36,578 nt of DNA from an uncultured Burkholderiales bacterium (GCA_937871935.1 CALMQI010000076.1:1-36578), one strand, 5' to 3'; numbered from the stretch's first letter, positions 1 to 8,699 are shown. Numbers and translations are program-made. The notes: a model not told the origin generated them from the letters alone.

Positions 1-804
1 GCCCCCGAACTCCGAACCCAGGCGCTGGTCAAGCTCGGCCGCGTCCTGCGCAAACTCGGACAGGATGAAGCGTCGCTTGCGGCCTATCGACTAGCGGAGG
101 AGGTCGCCGCCGACGCGTTGCGCTCGGTCGCGCTCGATGCGCCGCTTGATGGGGTCGCCGCGGATCTCGCGACCCAGGCCGTCCGCCTAGCGATCGACCT
201 GATGGCACTCCCCGCGAAGTCGGGAGCTCACGGCGCCGTCAAAGCGACGACTCACTTTCTCGAAATGGAACCGTGGGCCGAACGCCTCTGGTTCGCGAAC
301 CGCGATGACGGCAAGCTCTTGGGCGAGCTCGCGAGCACGTTCGCGCAGGCGACCCGCGGTTCAAGCGAGGCGCCGCGAGCCGAAGCGGCCCTCTGTCAGG
401 CGCTTGAACTCTTGTCCGAGCGCCCGACGCGTGCGGCGAATCGGGCTGCGGCAAACGTCTCGTTCCATCTCGCGATCACGTCGCTCGATGCGCTCCAGAC
501 CGAGCGCGCCCTCGCTTGGGCCGAAACCGCCCGCGCGCGCGCCGAAGACATGTCGGGGTCCGCTCGCGATCAGATCTTGGCGAGTCTCGCGAACGTCTCG
601 TGTGTCGCGCACACCCTGCGCGGCGAGCTGAGCCTCGCCCAACGTTCCTGCCAGGAGGCGGCGGACGCCGCAGGGAGCCCGAATCTCTCCGCGCAGGCCC
701 ACGACAATTTGGGAGCGATCTTTCTCGATCTCGGCCGACCTGGTCGCCGCGCGCGGCTACGGCCTGCTGCGTTCGAGCGACGCCAACTACCCCAACCTGA
801 ATGA
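1..804 (+). CDS. TPR-type helical repeat protein fragment (partial, likely foreign to the rest of the contig)
   Basis: An open frame runs from base 1 (no start in the window) to a stop at 802-804. Its translation is an alanine/leucine-rich series of helix pairs. The segment around 690-730 (NLSAQAHDNLGAIFLDLG) matches the usual TPR pattern. The opening (ALVKLGRVLRKLGQDEASLAAY) resembles the TPR region found before kinase or signalling domains in acidobacterial or myxobacterial proteins; that comparison is from memory. Similarity to TPR sequence ends near base 735. The last ~23 codons are a shifted reading of the next fragment, so the true coding part is probably about 1-735. Codon use (many tcg, cgc, gcg) differs in flavour from the downstream genes. 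Function is unknown. Confidence 0.5.
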   Translation, partial: APELRTQALVKLGRVLRKLGQDEASLAAYRLAEEVAADALRSVALDAPLDGVAADLATQAVRLAIDLMALPAKSGAHGAVKATTHFLEMEPWAERLWFANRDDGKLLGELASTFAQATRGSSEAPRAEAALCQALELLSERPTRAANRAAANVSFHLAITSLDALQTERALAWAETARARAEDMSGSARDQILASLANVSCVAHTLRGELSLAQRSCQEAADAAGSPNLSAQAHDNLGAIFLDLGRPGRRARLRPAAFERRQLPQPE

Positions 805-862
805 TCCGGCACGGGCGCGGCCCAATCCGAACTTCCAGCGCATCACGATCGTCGAGACCAAG
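735..862 (+). other. TonB-receptor-like fragment bridging two unrelated pieces (probable chimeric joint)
   Basis: In the frame that later becomes DAHP synthase, these bases encode a stretch (SSDANYPNLNDPARARPNPNFQ is its core, given here in part) that is not DAHP synthase. A bacterial AroG should read like HHFLSVTK..HSAIV just before the GN-DCH motif. The ARPNPNF pattern instead recalls the carboxypeptidase-regulatory-like TonB receptors of Acidobacteriota; this is inference from memory. The switch to real AroG sequence falls near 845-870, at a stretch reading IVETKGN, which could fit either family and may be the microhomology that allowed the join. Confidence 0.4.
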
Positions 863-1255
863 GGCAACCACGACTGCCACGTGATCCTGCGTGGCGGCAA
901 GACCCCGAACTACGATGCGGCCAGCATCGTGGCCGCCTGCAAGGACCTGGAGGCGGCCAAGCTGCAGTGCCAGCTGATGGTGGACTGCAGCCATGCCAAT
1001 TCGAGCAAGCAGCACCAACGACAGATCGACGTGGCCCGCGACGTGGCGGGCCAGATCGCCGGCGGCGGCCGTTGCGTCTTCGGCGTGATGGTGGAAAGCC
1101 ACCTGCTGGGCGGCGCGCAGAAGTTCAGCGCCGGCAAGGATGACCCGGCCGCGCTCGAATACGGCAAGAGCATCACCGATGCGTGCATCGGCTGGGACGA
1201 CTCGGTCAGCGTGCTGGACACGCTCGCGCAAGCCGTGAAAGCACGCCGCGGGTAG
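860..1255 (+). CDS. aroG: 3-deoxy-7-phosphoheptulonate (DAHP) synthase, class I, C-terminal fragment
   Basis: About 131 C-terminal residues of the enzyme that condenses phosphoenolpyruvate and erythrose 4-phosphate in the first step of the shikimate pathway. Diagnostic segments are GNHDCHVILRGGK, MVDCSHANSSKQ, VMVESHLLGG and YGKSITDACIGW, ending in KARRG before the TAG stop. The metal-binding His and Glu of the HANSSK and VESHL regions are present. The family is about 350 residues long, so roughly the N-terminal 60 percent is missing and is replaced upstream by unrelated sequence. It therefore has no start codon here. As represented it cannot encode a working enzyme; the native gene is probably complete in the source genome. 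Confidence 0.85.
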   Translation, partial: KGNHDCHVILRGGKTPNYDAASIVAACKDLEAAKLQCQLMVDCSHANSSKQHQRQIDVARDVAGQIAGGGRCVFGVMVESHLLGGAQKFSAGKDDPAALEYGKSITDACIGWDDSVSVLDTLAQAVKARRG

Positions 1256-1261
1256 CGACGC

Positions 1262-1840
1262 TCACCCGTCGGTGTCGCGCCGCAGCCGGTCGCTGTGCCA
1301 GTAGACGTCGTCGCCGCCCAGGCCGTCGAGGTTGGCGCGATTGAGCACGCGCGCCAGCACGAACATCAGGTCCGACAGGCGATTCAGGTACTGACGCGGC
1401 GCCTCGTTCACAGATTCGGCCGCGGCCAGTGCCACCACGGCCCGTTCGGCGCGGCGTGCCACCGTGCGGCAAACATGGGCCAGCGCCGCGCTGCGCGTGC
1501 CGGCCGGCAGGATGAACTCCTTGAGCCGCGGCAGACCGTCGTTGTACCGTGCGAGCGCCGCGTCGAGCCGCAGCACAGCTTCGGACTTGACGAGCTGGTA
1601 GCCCGGAATCGACAACTCGCCGCCCAGGTTGAACAGCTCGTGTTGAATGACGCCCAGCAGCTCGCGCACATCGGCCGGCAGCGGCTCGGCCAGCAGCACA
1701 CCGATGCTGGAATTGAGCTCGTCGACATCACCCATAGCCTGCACGCGCAAGTGGTCTTTGGCCACGCGGGTGCCGTCGCCGAGCCCCGTGGTGCCGTCGT
1801 CCCCGGTTCGGGTGGCGATCTGCGTCAGCCGATTGCTCAT
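1262..1840 (-). CDS. Cob(I)yrinic acid a,c-diamide adenosyltransferase, PduO type
   Basis: A 192-residue ATP:cob(I)alamin adenosyltransferase, which makes the adenosylcobalamin cofactor. The N-terminal ATP-binding signature TRTGDDGTTGLGDG lies at residues 10-23. The helical core carries FILPAGTRSAALAHVCRTVA and LNRLSDLMFVLAR, both typical of the PduO/MMAB family, and the length is the normal one for the single-domain enzyme. It ends 6 bp after the aroG stop in convergent orientation and is divergent from the dehydrogenase gene, with 53 bp between the two starts. No other cobalamin gene is in the window, so it probably serves salvage or general cofactor supply. Confidence 0.93.
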   Translation of the reverse strand: MSNRLTQIATRTGDDGTTGLGDGTRVAKDHLRVQAMGDVDELNSSIGVLLAEPLPADVRELLGVIQHELFNLGGELSIPGYQLVKSEAVLRLDAALARYNDGLPRLKEFILPAGTRSAALAHVCRTVARRAERAVVALAAAESVNEAPRQYLNRLSDLMFVLARVLNRANLDGLGGDDVYWHSDRLRRDTDG

Positions 1841-1860
1841 GCGCCGATGCTAGCGCTTCT

Positions 1861-1866
1861 TACAAT
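1861..1866 (+). promoter_or_regulatory. Candidate -10 element (TACAAT) for the FAD dehydrogenase gene
   Basis: TACAAT lies 28 bp before the ATG at 1894, in the 53-bp gap between the divergent adenosyltransferase and dehydrogenase genes. No good -35 is visible at 16-18 bp spacing. A ribosome site (GGGAGAAG, about 1880-1887) follows it. Confidence 0.3.
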
Positions 1867-1893
1867 GAGTGCCCTGCCTGGGAGAAGCCCGCC

Positions 1894-3312
1894 ATGAACG
1901 CACCCAACGAACTGCTGCCCGGCGTGATCGCGCGTCCGATGCCCGCCGCGATGAAAGCGGCCTTGGCGCAGCGCTTCGGCGAACGCTTCTCCACCGCCGC
2001 CGCGATACGCGACCAGCATGGCCGCGATGAGTCGGTCTATGCAACCACGCCGCCGGAAGCGGTCGTCTTCTGCGAGAGCACCGACGAGGTGGCCTTCGTG
2101 GTCACGCAGGCCAACCGGCACGCGGTGCCGGTGATCCCGTTCGGCATCGGCTCCTCTCTCGAAGGCCATCTGCTGGCCGTGCAGGGTGGCATCAGCATCG
2201 ACCTGTCGCGCATGAACGGTGTGGTGCGCGTCAATCCGGAGGACCTCACAGTCACCGTCGAGGCCGGCGTCACCCGCGAGCAGTTGAACCGTGAGATCAA
2301 GGACACGGGCCTGTTCTTCCCGATCGATCCGGGCGCGAACGCCAGCATCGGCGGCATGAGTGCCACCCGGGCCAGCGGCACGAACGCCGTGCGCTACGGC
2401 ACCATGCGCGAGAACGTGCTCGGCCTCACGGTGGTGACCGCCAGCGGGGAGGTCATCCGCACCGGCACGCGCGCCAAGAAGTCGGCCGCCGGCTACGACC
2501 TGACGCGCCTGTTCGTCGGCAGCGAAGGCACGTTGGGCGTGATGACCGAGATCACCGTCAAGCTGTACCCGCTGCCTGAGGCGGTGAGCGCGGCGATCTG
2601 TCACTTCCCGAGCATCGATGCAGCGGTGCGCACGACGATTCAGATCATCCAGATGGGGGTGCCGATCGCGCGCTGCGAGCTGCTCGATGCCAATGCGATC
2701 CGCGGCGTCAACAAGCACTCGCAGCTGACGCTGCGCGAGCAGCCGATGCTGTTGATGGAGTTCCATGGCAGCGCGGCCGGCGTCAAGGAGCAGGCTGCGA
2801 CGGTGCAGGAGATCGCCAAGGAGCATGGCGGCGAAGAGTTCCAGTACGCCAGCACGCCGGAGGAGCGCACCAAGCTGTGGACCGCGCGCCACCGCGCCTA
2901 TTTCGCGTCACTGCAGGTGCGTCCGGGCTGCCGCTGCCAGAGCACGGACACCTGCGTGCCGATCTCTCGGCTGGCCGAGAGCATCAACGAGTCGATCGCC
3001 GAGGCCGAGGCCTCGGGCATTCCGTACTGGGTCGTCGGCCATGTCGGCGACGGCAATTTTCACCTGAGCTACCTGATCGATCCGAACGACCCTGACGAAT
3101 GGACCACCGTCGAGCGCCTGGGTGTGCAGATGGTCGAGCGCGCGCTGCGGCTCGAAGGCACGTGCACCGGCGAGCACGGCATCGGCCTGCACAAGATGGG
3201 CTATCTGGTCGAGGAGGCCGGCGACGGCGCGGTCGCGATGATGCGGCAGATCAAGCGCGCGCTGGATCCGAAGAACATCATGAACCCGGGCAAGGTGTTC
3301 GCGTTCGACTAG
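1894..3312 (+). CDS. FAD-linked oxidase: D-lactate dehydrogenase (cytochrome)/glycolate oxidase GlcD family
   Basis: A 472-residue flavoprotein of the FAD-binding PCMH (VAO) family. The nucleotide-binding half carries PFGIGSSLEGHLL at about residues 82-94 and the phosphate-loop segment GANASIGGMSATRASGTNAV at about 147-166. The C-terminal FAD-oxidase half has GHVGDGNFH and ends with GEHGIGLHKMGYL and DPKNIMNPGKVF, hallmarks of D-lactate dehydrogenases of the DLD/GlcD group. It oxidises a 2-hydroxy acid, most likely D-lactate, and passes electrons to the respiratory chain. The substrate cannot be fixed from sequence alone. The ATG has a ribosome site about 7 bp upstream. Transcription converges on spoVR. 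Confidence 0.9.
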   Translation: MNAPNELLPGVIARPMPAAMKAALAQRFGERFSTAAAIRDQHGRDESVYATTPPEAVVFCESTDEVAFVVTQANRHAVPVIPFGIGSSLEGHLLAVQGGISIDLSRMNGVVRVNPEDLTVTVEAGVTREQLNREIKDTGLFFPIDPGANASIGGMSATRASGTNAVRYGTMRENVLGLTVVTASGEVIRTGTRAKKSAAGYDLTRLFVGSEGTLGVMTEITVKLYPLPEAVSAAICHFPSIDAAVRTTIQIIQMGVPIARCELLDANAIRGVNKHSQLTLREQPMLLMEFHGSAAGVKEQAATVQEIAKEHGGEEFQYASTPEERTKLWTARHRAYFASLQVRPGCRCQSTDTCVPISRLAESINESIAEAEASGIPYWVVGHVGDGNFHLSYLIDPNDPDEWTTVERLGVQMVERALRLEGTCTGEHGIGLHKMGYLVEEAGDGAVAMMRQIKRALDPKNIMNPGKVFAFD

Positions 3313-3320
3313 AGGTACGG

Positions 3321-3338
3321 CCGGCGACGGGTCGCCGG
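3321..3338. terminator. Perfect hairpin between convergent genes, possible bidirectional terminator
   Basis: CCGGCGAC-GG-GTCGCCGG is a perfect inverted repeat with 8-bp arms (in practice about 7 bp with a 4-nt loop). It sits in the 35-bp gap between the stop of the FAD dehydrogenase and the stop of spoVR. No T-run follows on either side, so intrinsic termination is not certain. Confidence 0.5.
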
Positions 3339-3347
3339 CATGGTGCG

Positions 3348-4898
3348 TCACTCGGTCTCGGGTGCCGCCACCGTCCATTGGCCGGTCACCTCGCCCTTGC
3401 TGTTGGCGCTCTCGAGGTGAACGCCGAAGCCCCACAGCCGCGCCACGTGACGCAGCACTTCCTGCGCGCTTTCGTGCAGGGGTCGGTCGTTGTGCTGGAA
3501 GTGGCGCAAGGTCAGTGATCTGTCGCCGCGCAGGTTGACGTTCCACACCTGGATGTTGGGCTCGCGCGAACCCAGGTCGTACTGATGCGACAGCGACTCG
3601 CGTACTCGACGATAGCCGGCTTCATCGTGGATGGCGGCGACCTCGAGCTCGTTCTGCTTCTCGTCATCGACGATGCTGAACAGGCGGAACTCGCGCATCA
3701 ACTTCGGGCTTAGATATTGCCCGATGAAGCTCTCGTCCTTGTAGTTGCGCATCGCGTGGTCGAGCGTGGGGATCCAGTCGCTGCCGGCGATGTCGGGAAA
3801 CCAGGCCCGGTCCTCGTCGGTCGGCTGCTCGCATACCCGCTTGAGGTCGGTGTACATCGCGAAGCCGAGCGCATACGGGTTGAGGCCGCTGTAGGCCGGG
3901 TGGCCGACCGGCGGCTGGAAGATCACGTTGGTGTGCGACTTCAGCCACTCCATCATCACGCCGTCGGTGAGATACCCGTCGTCGTACATCTGGTTCAGCA
4001 GCCGGTGGTGCCAGAACGTGGCCCAGCCTTCGTTCATCACCTGGCTCTGTCGCTGAGGGTAGAAGTACTGCGCCACCTTGCGCACGATGCGCACGACCTC
4101 GCGCTGCCAGGGCTCCAGCAGCGGCGCGTTCTTCTCGATGAAGTACAGCAGATTCTCCTGCGGCTCCTCGGGGAAGCGACGGCTTTCCGCGGCCTCGCCC
4201 GCCTTCTCGGCGGGCTTGGGCAGCGTGCGCCACAGGTCGTTGACCTGGCGCTGGGCGTAGGCCTCACGCTCCTTTCGCTCGCGCAGCTCCTGGGCCAGTG
4301 ACTTGCGGCTCGGCCGCCGATACCGGTCGACGCCGTGGTTCTGCAGCGCGTGGCACGAGTCGAGGAACTCCTCGACCGTCTGCATGCCGTGGCGCTCCTC
4401 GCACTCGGCCACGTAGTTCTTCGCATAGACCAGGTAGTCGATGATCGACGACGCGTCGGTCCACATGCGGAACAGATAGTTGCCCTTGAAGAAGCTGTTG
4501 TGTCCGTAGGCCGCATGCGCGATCACCAGCGCCTGCATCGCCATCGTGTTCTCCTCCATCAGATAGCTGATGCAGGGATTGCTGTTGATGACGATCTCGT
4601 AGGCCAGCCCCATGTGGCCGCGGCGGTAGCTCTTCTCGGTCGAGATGAATTCCTTGCCGTAGCTCCAGTGCCGGTAGTTCACCGGCATGCCGACCGAGGC
4701 ATAGGCATCCATCATCTGTTCGGCAGTGATGACCTCGAGCTGGTTCGGATAGGTGTCCAGCCCGTAGCGCTGCGCGGTGCGCTTGATGACCTCGTGGTAC
4801 TGCTCGATCAGCTCGAACGACCAGTCGCTGGGGCCGGGCAACCGCTCGGCAGGAGACTTCAGCGGCAACGGGGCGCGCAGCGGTTTCTCGCGACTCAT
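3348..4898 (-). CDS. SpoVR family protein (YcgB-like)
   Basis: A 516-residue SpoVR/YcgB homologue. Its body contains the typical family stretches HWSYGKEF, AHAAYGHNSFFKGNYLF, MNEGWATFWHH and GLNPYALGFAMYTDLKR. The conserved His and Glu residues of these stretches suggest a metal-binding, peptidase-like fold. In Bacillus SpoVR is needed for cortex formation; in proteobacteria the gene accompanies prkA and yeaH in a stress or stationary-phase operon. The start was set at the ATG at 4898. A longer in-frame reading to 5099 would overlap the end of yeaH and add 67 unrelated residues. It lies 23 bp after yeaH and is the last gene of the prkA-yeaH-spoVR unit. Confidence 0.93.
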   Translation of the reverse strand: MSREKPLRAPLPLKSPAERLPGPSDWSFELIEQYHEVIKRTAQRYGLDTYPNQLEVITAEQMMDAYASVGMPVNYRHWSYGKEFISTEKSYRRGHMGLAYEIVINSNPCISYLMEENTMAMQALVIAHAAYGHNSFFKGNYLFRMWTDASSIIDYLVYAKNYVAECEERHGMQTVEEFLDSCHALQNHGVDRYRRPSRKSLAQELRERKEREAYAQRQVNDLWRTLPKPAEKAGEAAESRRFPEEPQENLLYFIEKNAPLLEPWQREVVRIVRKVAQYFYPQRQSQVMNEGWATFWHHRLLNQMYDDGYLTDGVMMEWLKSHTNVIFQPPVGHPAYSGLNPYALGFAMYTDLKRVCEQPTDEDRAWFPDIAGSDWIPTLDHAMRNYKDESFIGQYLSPKLMREFRLFSIVDDEKQNELEVAAIHDEAGYRRVRESLSHQYDLGSREPNIQVWNVNLRGDRSLTLRHFQHNDRPLHESAQEVLRHVARLWGFGVHLESANSKGEVTGQWTVAAPETE

Positions 4899-4921
4899 GT
4901 TGTTGGGTCCCGGGGGTGCCG

Positions 4922-6214
4922 TCACGCGGCCGCCGCCGCGCCTTCCTTCTTGAACAGATCGCGGAAGACCGGATAGATCTGCGACGCCTCGGTGGCCTTG
5001 CGCATCGCAAAGTGCTTGTGGCCGTCCGCGAGCTGCGCGTACTCTTCCCACAGGTTCTGCTCTTCCTCGGCCACCTGAACGTACGCGAAGTAGCGGCACA
5101 GCGGCAGCAGCTTGTCGGCCAGCAGTTCGCGACAGCGGCCGGAGTCGTGGTGCCAGTTGTCACCGTCGCTGGCCTGGGCGCCATAGATGTTCCACTCGCT
5201 CGGGCTGTAGCGCGCGCGGATGATTTCCTCCATCAGCACCAGGGCGCTGGACACCACGGTGCCACCGGTCTCGCGGGCGTGAAAGAAGTTCTCCTCGTCG
5301 ACTTCCTGCGCCTGCGTGTGGTGGCGGATGAAGACGAGGTCGATCTTCTCGTAGTGCCGCGTCAGGAACAGGTACAGCAGGATGAAGAAGCGCTTGGCCA
5401 GGTCCTTGCGGGCCTCGTCCATCGAGCCCGACACGTCCATCAGACAGAACATCACCGCCTTGCTGGTCGGCACTGGCACCTTGATGCGGTTGCGGAAGCG
5501 CAGGTCGATCGGGTCAAGGTAGGGAATGCGGGCAAGGCGCGACCTTAGCGCTTCGATCTTCTCCTCGACGTCCAGGATCTCGCGTTCCTTCACCGCATCG
5601 GTCGGATCGCGTTGGCGCTTCAGCAGGATCAACTGTTCTTCTAGCTCGCGCAGCTCGCGCCGGGAGCCCGACCCGATGGCGATGCGCCGGCCGATCGCGC
5701 CACGCATCGAGCGCACCACGTGCAGGTTGTTCGGCGTGCCGTCGGCCGTGAAGCCGGCGCGCTGACTCTTCCATTCCGGCGTCTCGGCGAGCTGGGTGCG
5801 AATCAGATGCGGCAATGCAAGGTCCTCGAAGAAGACCTGCATGAACTCTTCCTTTGTCAGCGCGAAAGTGAAGTCGTCGTCACCTTCGCCCGAGTCGCTG
5901 GCCTGACCCTTGCCCGATCCGCCACCGCCGCCACCCTTGGGCCGCTCGATGCGGTCGCCGCGCACGTACTCCTTGTTGCCCGGGTGCACGACCTCGCGGA
6001 TGCCTCCCTGACCATGGTGGAACACCGGTTCGGAGACATCCTTCTTCGGGATGCGCACTTCCTCGCCGCGCTCGATGTCGCGGATGCCACGGCCATCGAC
6101 GGCGCGCTTGACCGCGTCGCGGATCTGCTCCTTGTAGCGGCGCAGGAATCGCTCGCGGTTGCCGATCGACTTGTTCTTGCCGGCCAGGCGACGATCGATG
6201 ATCTGCTGCAGCAT
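4922..6214 (-). CDS. YeaH/DUF444 (UPF0229) VWA-like protein
   Basis: A 430-residue member of the DUF444/UPF0229 family. The N-terminal half includes a glycine-rich linker near residues 94-103 (KGGGGGGSGKG) followed by an acidic patch. The C-terminal half is a von Willebrand factor A-like fold with the MIDAS-type motif DVSGSM at residues 260-265 and TGGT further on. In E. coli the yeaG(prkA)-yeaH pair is induced under nitrogen starvation and by general stress. It is thought to act with the PrkA kinase, but its biochemical role is not settled. It lies between prkA and spoVR on the same strand. Confidence 0.94.
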   Translation of the reverse strand: MLQQIIDRRLAGKNKSIGNRERFLRRYKEQIRDAVKRAVDGRGIRDIERGEEVRIPKKDVSEPVFHHGQGGIREVVHPGNKEYVRGDRIERPKGGGGGGSGKGQASDSGEGDDDFTFALTKEEFMQVFFEDLALPHLIRTQLAETPEWKSQRAGFTADGTPNNLHVVRSMRGAIGRRIAIGSGSRRELRELEEQLILLKRQRDPTDAVKEREILDVEEKIEALRSRLARIPYLDPIDLRFRNRIKVPVPTSKAVMFCLMDVSGSMDEARKDLAKRFFILLYLFLTRHYEKIDLVFIRHHTQAQEVDEENFFHARETGGTVVSSALVLMEEIIRARYSPSEWNIYGAQASDGDNWHHDSGRCRELLADKLLPLCRYFAYVQVAEEEQNLWEEYAQLADGHKHFAMRKATEASQIYPVFRDLFKKEGAAAAA

Positions 6215-6216
6215 CT

Positions 6217-6300
6217 ACGCCCCCCCCTGAAGCGCCTTCGGCGCGCCCCCCCAGGGGGGCGCTGCCAGCGGGCCGGCAAAGCCGGATCCGCGGCGTCCGC
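6217..6300. repeat. GC-rich tandem-hairpin intergenic repeat (REP-like)
   Basis: The 125-bp gap between prkA and yeaH holds three adjacent inverted repeats: GCGCC-TTC-GGCGC at 6232-6244, GCGCCCCCC-CA-GGGGGGCGC near 6243-6262, and CCGGC-AAA-GCCGG at 6273-6285. The block closely resembles a repeat I recall as common between genes in Rubrivivax/Methylibium-type Burkholderiales. Placed inside an operon, it may attenuate or stabilise mRNA between prkA and yeaH. A genome-wide copy count would confirm the family. Confidence 0.6.
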
Positions 6301-6339
6301 TGCGGCACGCCGCTGCACGGATGTGCGCCAAGCCGACCA

Positions 6340-8262
6340 TCAGCTGCTCTTTCGAACCCGCAAGTACCACTCGCACAACAGGCGCACCTGCTTGCCTGTG
6401 TAGCCCTTGGCGATCATGCGGTTGACGAAGTCCTCGTGCTTCTTGGCCTCGTCGGCGCTCGCCTTGGCGTTGAAGCTGATCACCGGCAGCAGCTCCTCGG
6501 TGTTGGAGAACATCTTCTTCTCGATCACCGTGCGCAGCTTCTCGTAGCTCGTCCACAATGGGTTCTTGCCCTGGTTGCTGGCGCGCGCCCGCAGGACGAA
6601 GTTGACGATCTCGTTGCGGAAGTCCTTCGGATTGGCTATGCCGGCGGGCTTCTCGATCTTCTCCAGCTCGCCGTTCAATGCCGAGCGGTCGAAAACCTCG
6701 CCGGTGTCGGTGTCGCGGTATTCCTGGTCCTGGATCCAGTAGTCGGCGTAGGTCACGTAGCGGTCGAAGATGTTCTGGCCGTATTCGGAGTAGCTCTCGA
6801 GGTAGGCGGTCTGGATTTCCTTGCCGATGAACTCGGCGTAGCGCGGCGCGAGCTGCTCCTTGATGAAGCCGACGTACTTCTGCTCGAGCTCCTGGGCGAA
6901 CTGCTCGCGCTCGATCTGCTGCTCGAGCACGTACATCAGGTGTACCGGGTTGGCGGCGATCTCCTGACTGTCGAAGTTGAACACGCGCGACAGGATCTTG
7001 TATGCAAAGCGCGTCGAGATGCCACTCATGCCCTCATCGACGCCGGCGAAGTCGCGGTACTCCTGGTAGCTCTTGGCTCTGGGATCGGTGTCCTTCAGGT
7101 TCTCGCCGTCGTAGACCTGCATCTTGGAGTACAGGGACGAGTTTTCCGGCTCCTTCAGCCGCGTCAGGATGGCGAACTGGGCCATGGTCTTCAGCGTACC
7201 GGGCGCACAGGTGGCTTCGGCCAGCGACGAGCCGCGGATCAGCTTCTCGTAGATCTTGACCTCCTCGCTGACGCGCAGGCAGTACGGCACCTTGACGATG
7301 TAGATGCGGTCGAGGAAGGCCTCGTTGTTCTTGTTGTTGCGGAACGCCTTCCACTCGCTCTCGTTGCTGTGCGCGAGGATCACGCCGTCGAACGGCATCG
7401 CGCCGAAGCCTTCTGTTCCCTTGAAGTTGCCCTCCTGGGTGGCCGTGAGCAGCGGATGCAGCACCTTGATAGGCGCCTTGAACATCTCGACGAACTCGAG
7501 CAGGCCCTGGTTGGCCAGGCACAGGCCACCGCTGTAGCTGTAGGCGTCGGGGTCGTCCTGCGCATAGGTCTCGAGCTTGCGGATGTCGACCTTGCCGACC
7601 AGCGAGGAGATGTCCTGGTTGTTCTCGTCGCCCGGCTCGGTCTTGCTCACCGCAATCTGCTTCAGGATCGACGGATAGCGCTTGACGACCTTGAACTTGC
7701 GGATGTCACCGCCGTACTCCTCGAGCCGCTTTACCGCCCATGGCGAAAGAATGCGATTGAGGTAGCGGTTCGGGATGCCGTATTCCTTCTCCAGGATCGG
7801 ACCGTCCTCGGCGGCGTCGAACAGGCCGAGCGGCGACTCGTTCACCGGCGAACCCTTGATCGCGTAGAACGGCACGTGCTCCATCAACTGTTTCAAGCGC
7901 TCGGCGATCGAGCTCTTGCCGCCGCCGACCGGGCCGAGCAGGTAGAGGATCTGCTTCTTCTCCTCCAGCCCTTGCGCCGCGTGGCGGAAGTAGGACACGA
8001 CCTGTTCGATCGAATCCTCCATGCCGTAGAACTCGGCGAATGCCGGGTAGATCTTGATGACCTTGTTGGCGAAGATGCGCGACAGCCGCGGGTCGTTGCG
8101 CGTGTCCACCATCTGCGGCTCGCCGATCGCGCGCAGCATGCGCTCGGCGGCGGTGGCATAGGCTACGGGGCTGCGCTTGCACTCGGCGAGATAGTCCTCG
8201 AGCGAGAGCTCCTCTTCGCGGGTGCGCTCGAAGCGGGCGGCGAAGTTGCTGATCACGTCCAT
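6340..8262 (-). CDS. prkA: PrkA serine protein kinase (YeaG)
   Basis: A 640-residue PrkA-type AAA+ protein kinase. The P-loop GPVGGGKSS lies at about residues 110-118. The stretches PSILKQIAV, GLCLANQGLLEFVEMFKAPIKVLHPLLTATQEG and HSNESEWKAF are strongly conserved in the family, and the C-terminal third is the PrkA-specific domain. The start was set at the ATG at 8262 because an excellent Shine-Dalgarno (AAGGAGGT) sits just before it; the frame stays open for 16 more codons upstream. It heads the prkA-yeaH-spoVR operon. In enterics this kinase acts in stationary-phase and nitrogen-stress adaptation. No sigma-54 promoter with correct spacing was found upstream. Confidence 0.96.
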   Translation of the reverse strand: MDVISNFAARFERTREEELSLEDYLAECKRSPVAYATAAERMLRAIGEPQMVDTRNDPRLSRIFANKVIKIYPAFAEFYGMEDSIEQVVSYFRHAAQGLEEKKQILYLLGPVGGGKSSIAERLKQLMEHVPFYAIKGSPVNESPLGLFDAAEDGPILEKEYGIPNRYLNRILSPWAVKRLEEYGGDIRKFKVVKRYPSILKQIAVSKTEPGDENNQDISSLVGKVDIRKLETYAQDDPDAYSYSGGLCLANQGLLEFVEMFKAPIKVLHPLLTATQEGNFKGTEGFGAMPFDGVILAHSNESEWKAFRNNKNNEAFLDRIYIVKVPYCLRVSEEVKIYEKLIRGSSLAEATCAPGTLKTMAQFAILTRLKEPENSSLYSKMQVYDGENLKDTDPRAKSYQEYRDFAGVDEGMSGISTRFAYKILSRVFNFDSQEIAANPVHLMYVLEQQIEREQFAQELEQKYVGFIKEQLAPRYAEFIGKEIQTAYLESYSEYGQNIFDRYVTYADYWIQDQEYRDTDTGEVFDRSALNGELEKIEKPAGIANPKDFRNEIVNFVLRARASNQGKNPLWTSYEKLRTVIEKKMFSNTEELLPVISFNAKASADEAKKHEDFVNRMIAKGYTGKQVRLLCEWYLRVRKSS

Positions 8263-8699
8263 GCGGACCTCCTTGATCGGACGGACGCGGTGACACGCCA
8301 AGGCTGCCACCGTCGTCTGGGAAGTTCTGATGAAGTCCCGGCTGCACTGGCCCAGGCTCCATCAGAGCTTTCCGGTCTACACGCGAATCATCGCGCTCTG
8401 GTTGAGACTTTACCGCGCTTGCCTCAGCATGGCTCGATCGTGCTTGACTCTAGCCGCCGAGTAAAGCCCACAAATCGATGCTGTTCCGTCCACGCGTCGT
8501 CGCCACCTTAGCACCGCCAGTGACGACTTCCGCGTGAGCATAACGTGCGGCCCGACACATTCGCCGACGCGGCGAACATGCCAATATGGGAAGCTGCTCC
8601 TTTCGATTCTTCAGGGACTCGCGAGCCCGCGTGCGGTGAAACGTGATGCGCGACACGCGATTCGCGCGACTGCATGAGGCTCACCGAACGCACCGATCC
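8263..8699. other. 437-bp gap between prkA and parB with no recognisable gene
   Basis: Short frames on both strands here have no family resemblance and poor starts. Composition looks somewhat less GC-rich than the flanking genes. The part next to prkA should hold its promoter, but no convincing -35/-10 pair stands out. A small inverted repeat (8648-8667) lies just after the parB stop. Confidence 0.5.
8648..8667 (-). terminator. Weak hairpin after parB
   Basis: GCGCGA-N8-TCGCGC forms a 6-bp stem about 33-52 bp past the parB stop. No T-run follows, so it is only a candidate 3' end structure. Confidence 0.25.

Noticed and set aside
3348-5099. Longer SpoVR start at 5099
   Set aside because: The extra 67 residues overlap the yeaH coding sequence and are not SpoVR-like; the ATG at 4898 fits the family.
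8285-8330. Possible sigma-54 promoter (TGGCAG...TTGGC) before prkA
   Set aside because: The spacing between the GG and GC elements is two bases short of the required 10, so it does not fit a sigma-54 site.
6436-8511. 691-codon open frame on the plus strand opposite prkA
   Set aside because: It is the antisense shadow of a highly conserved PrkA gene in GC-rich sequence; its protein is Leu/Val/Ala/Arg-rich with no family features.
8450-8693. Two short minus-strand frames in the prkA-parB gap
   Set aside because: No ribosome site, no resemblance to known families and overlapping each other; not supported as genes.
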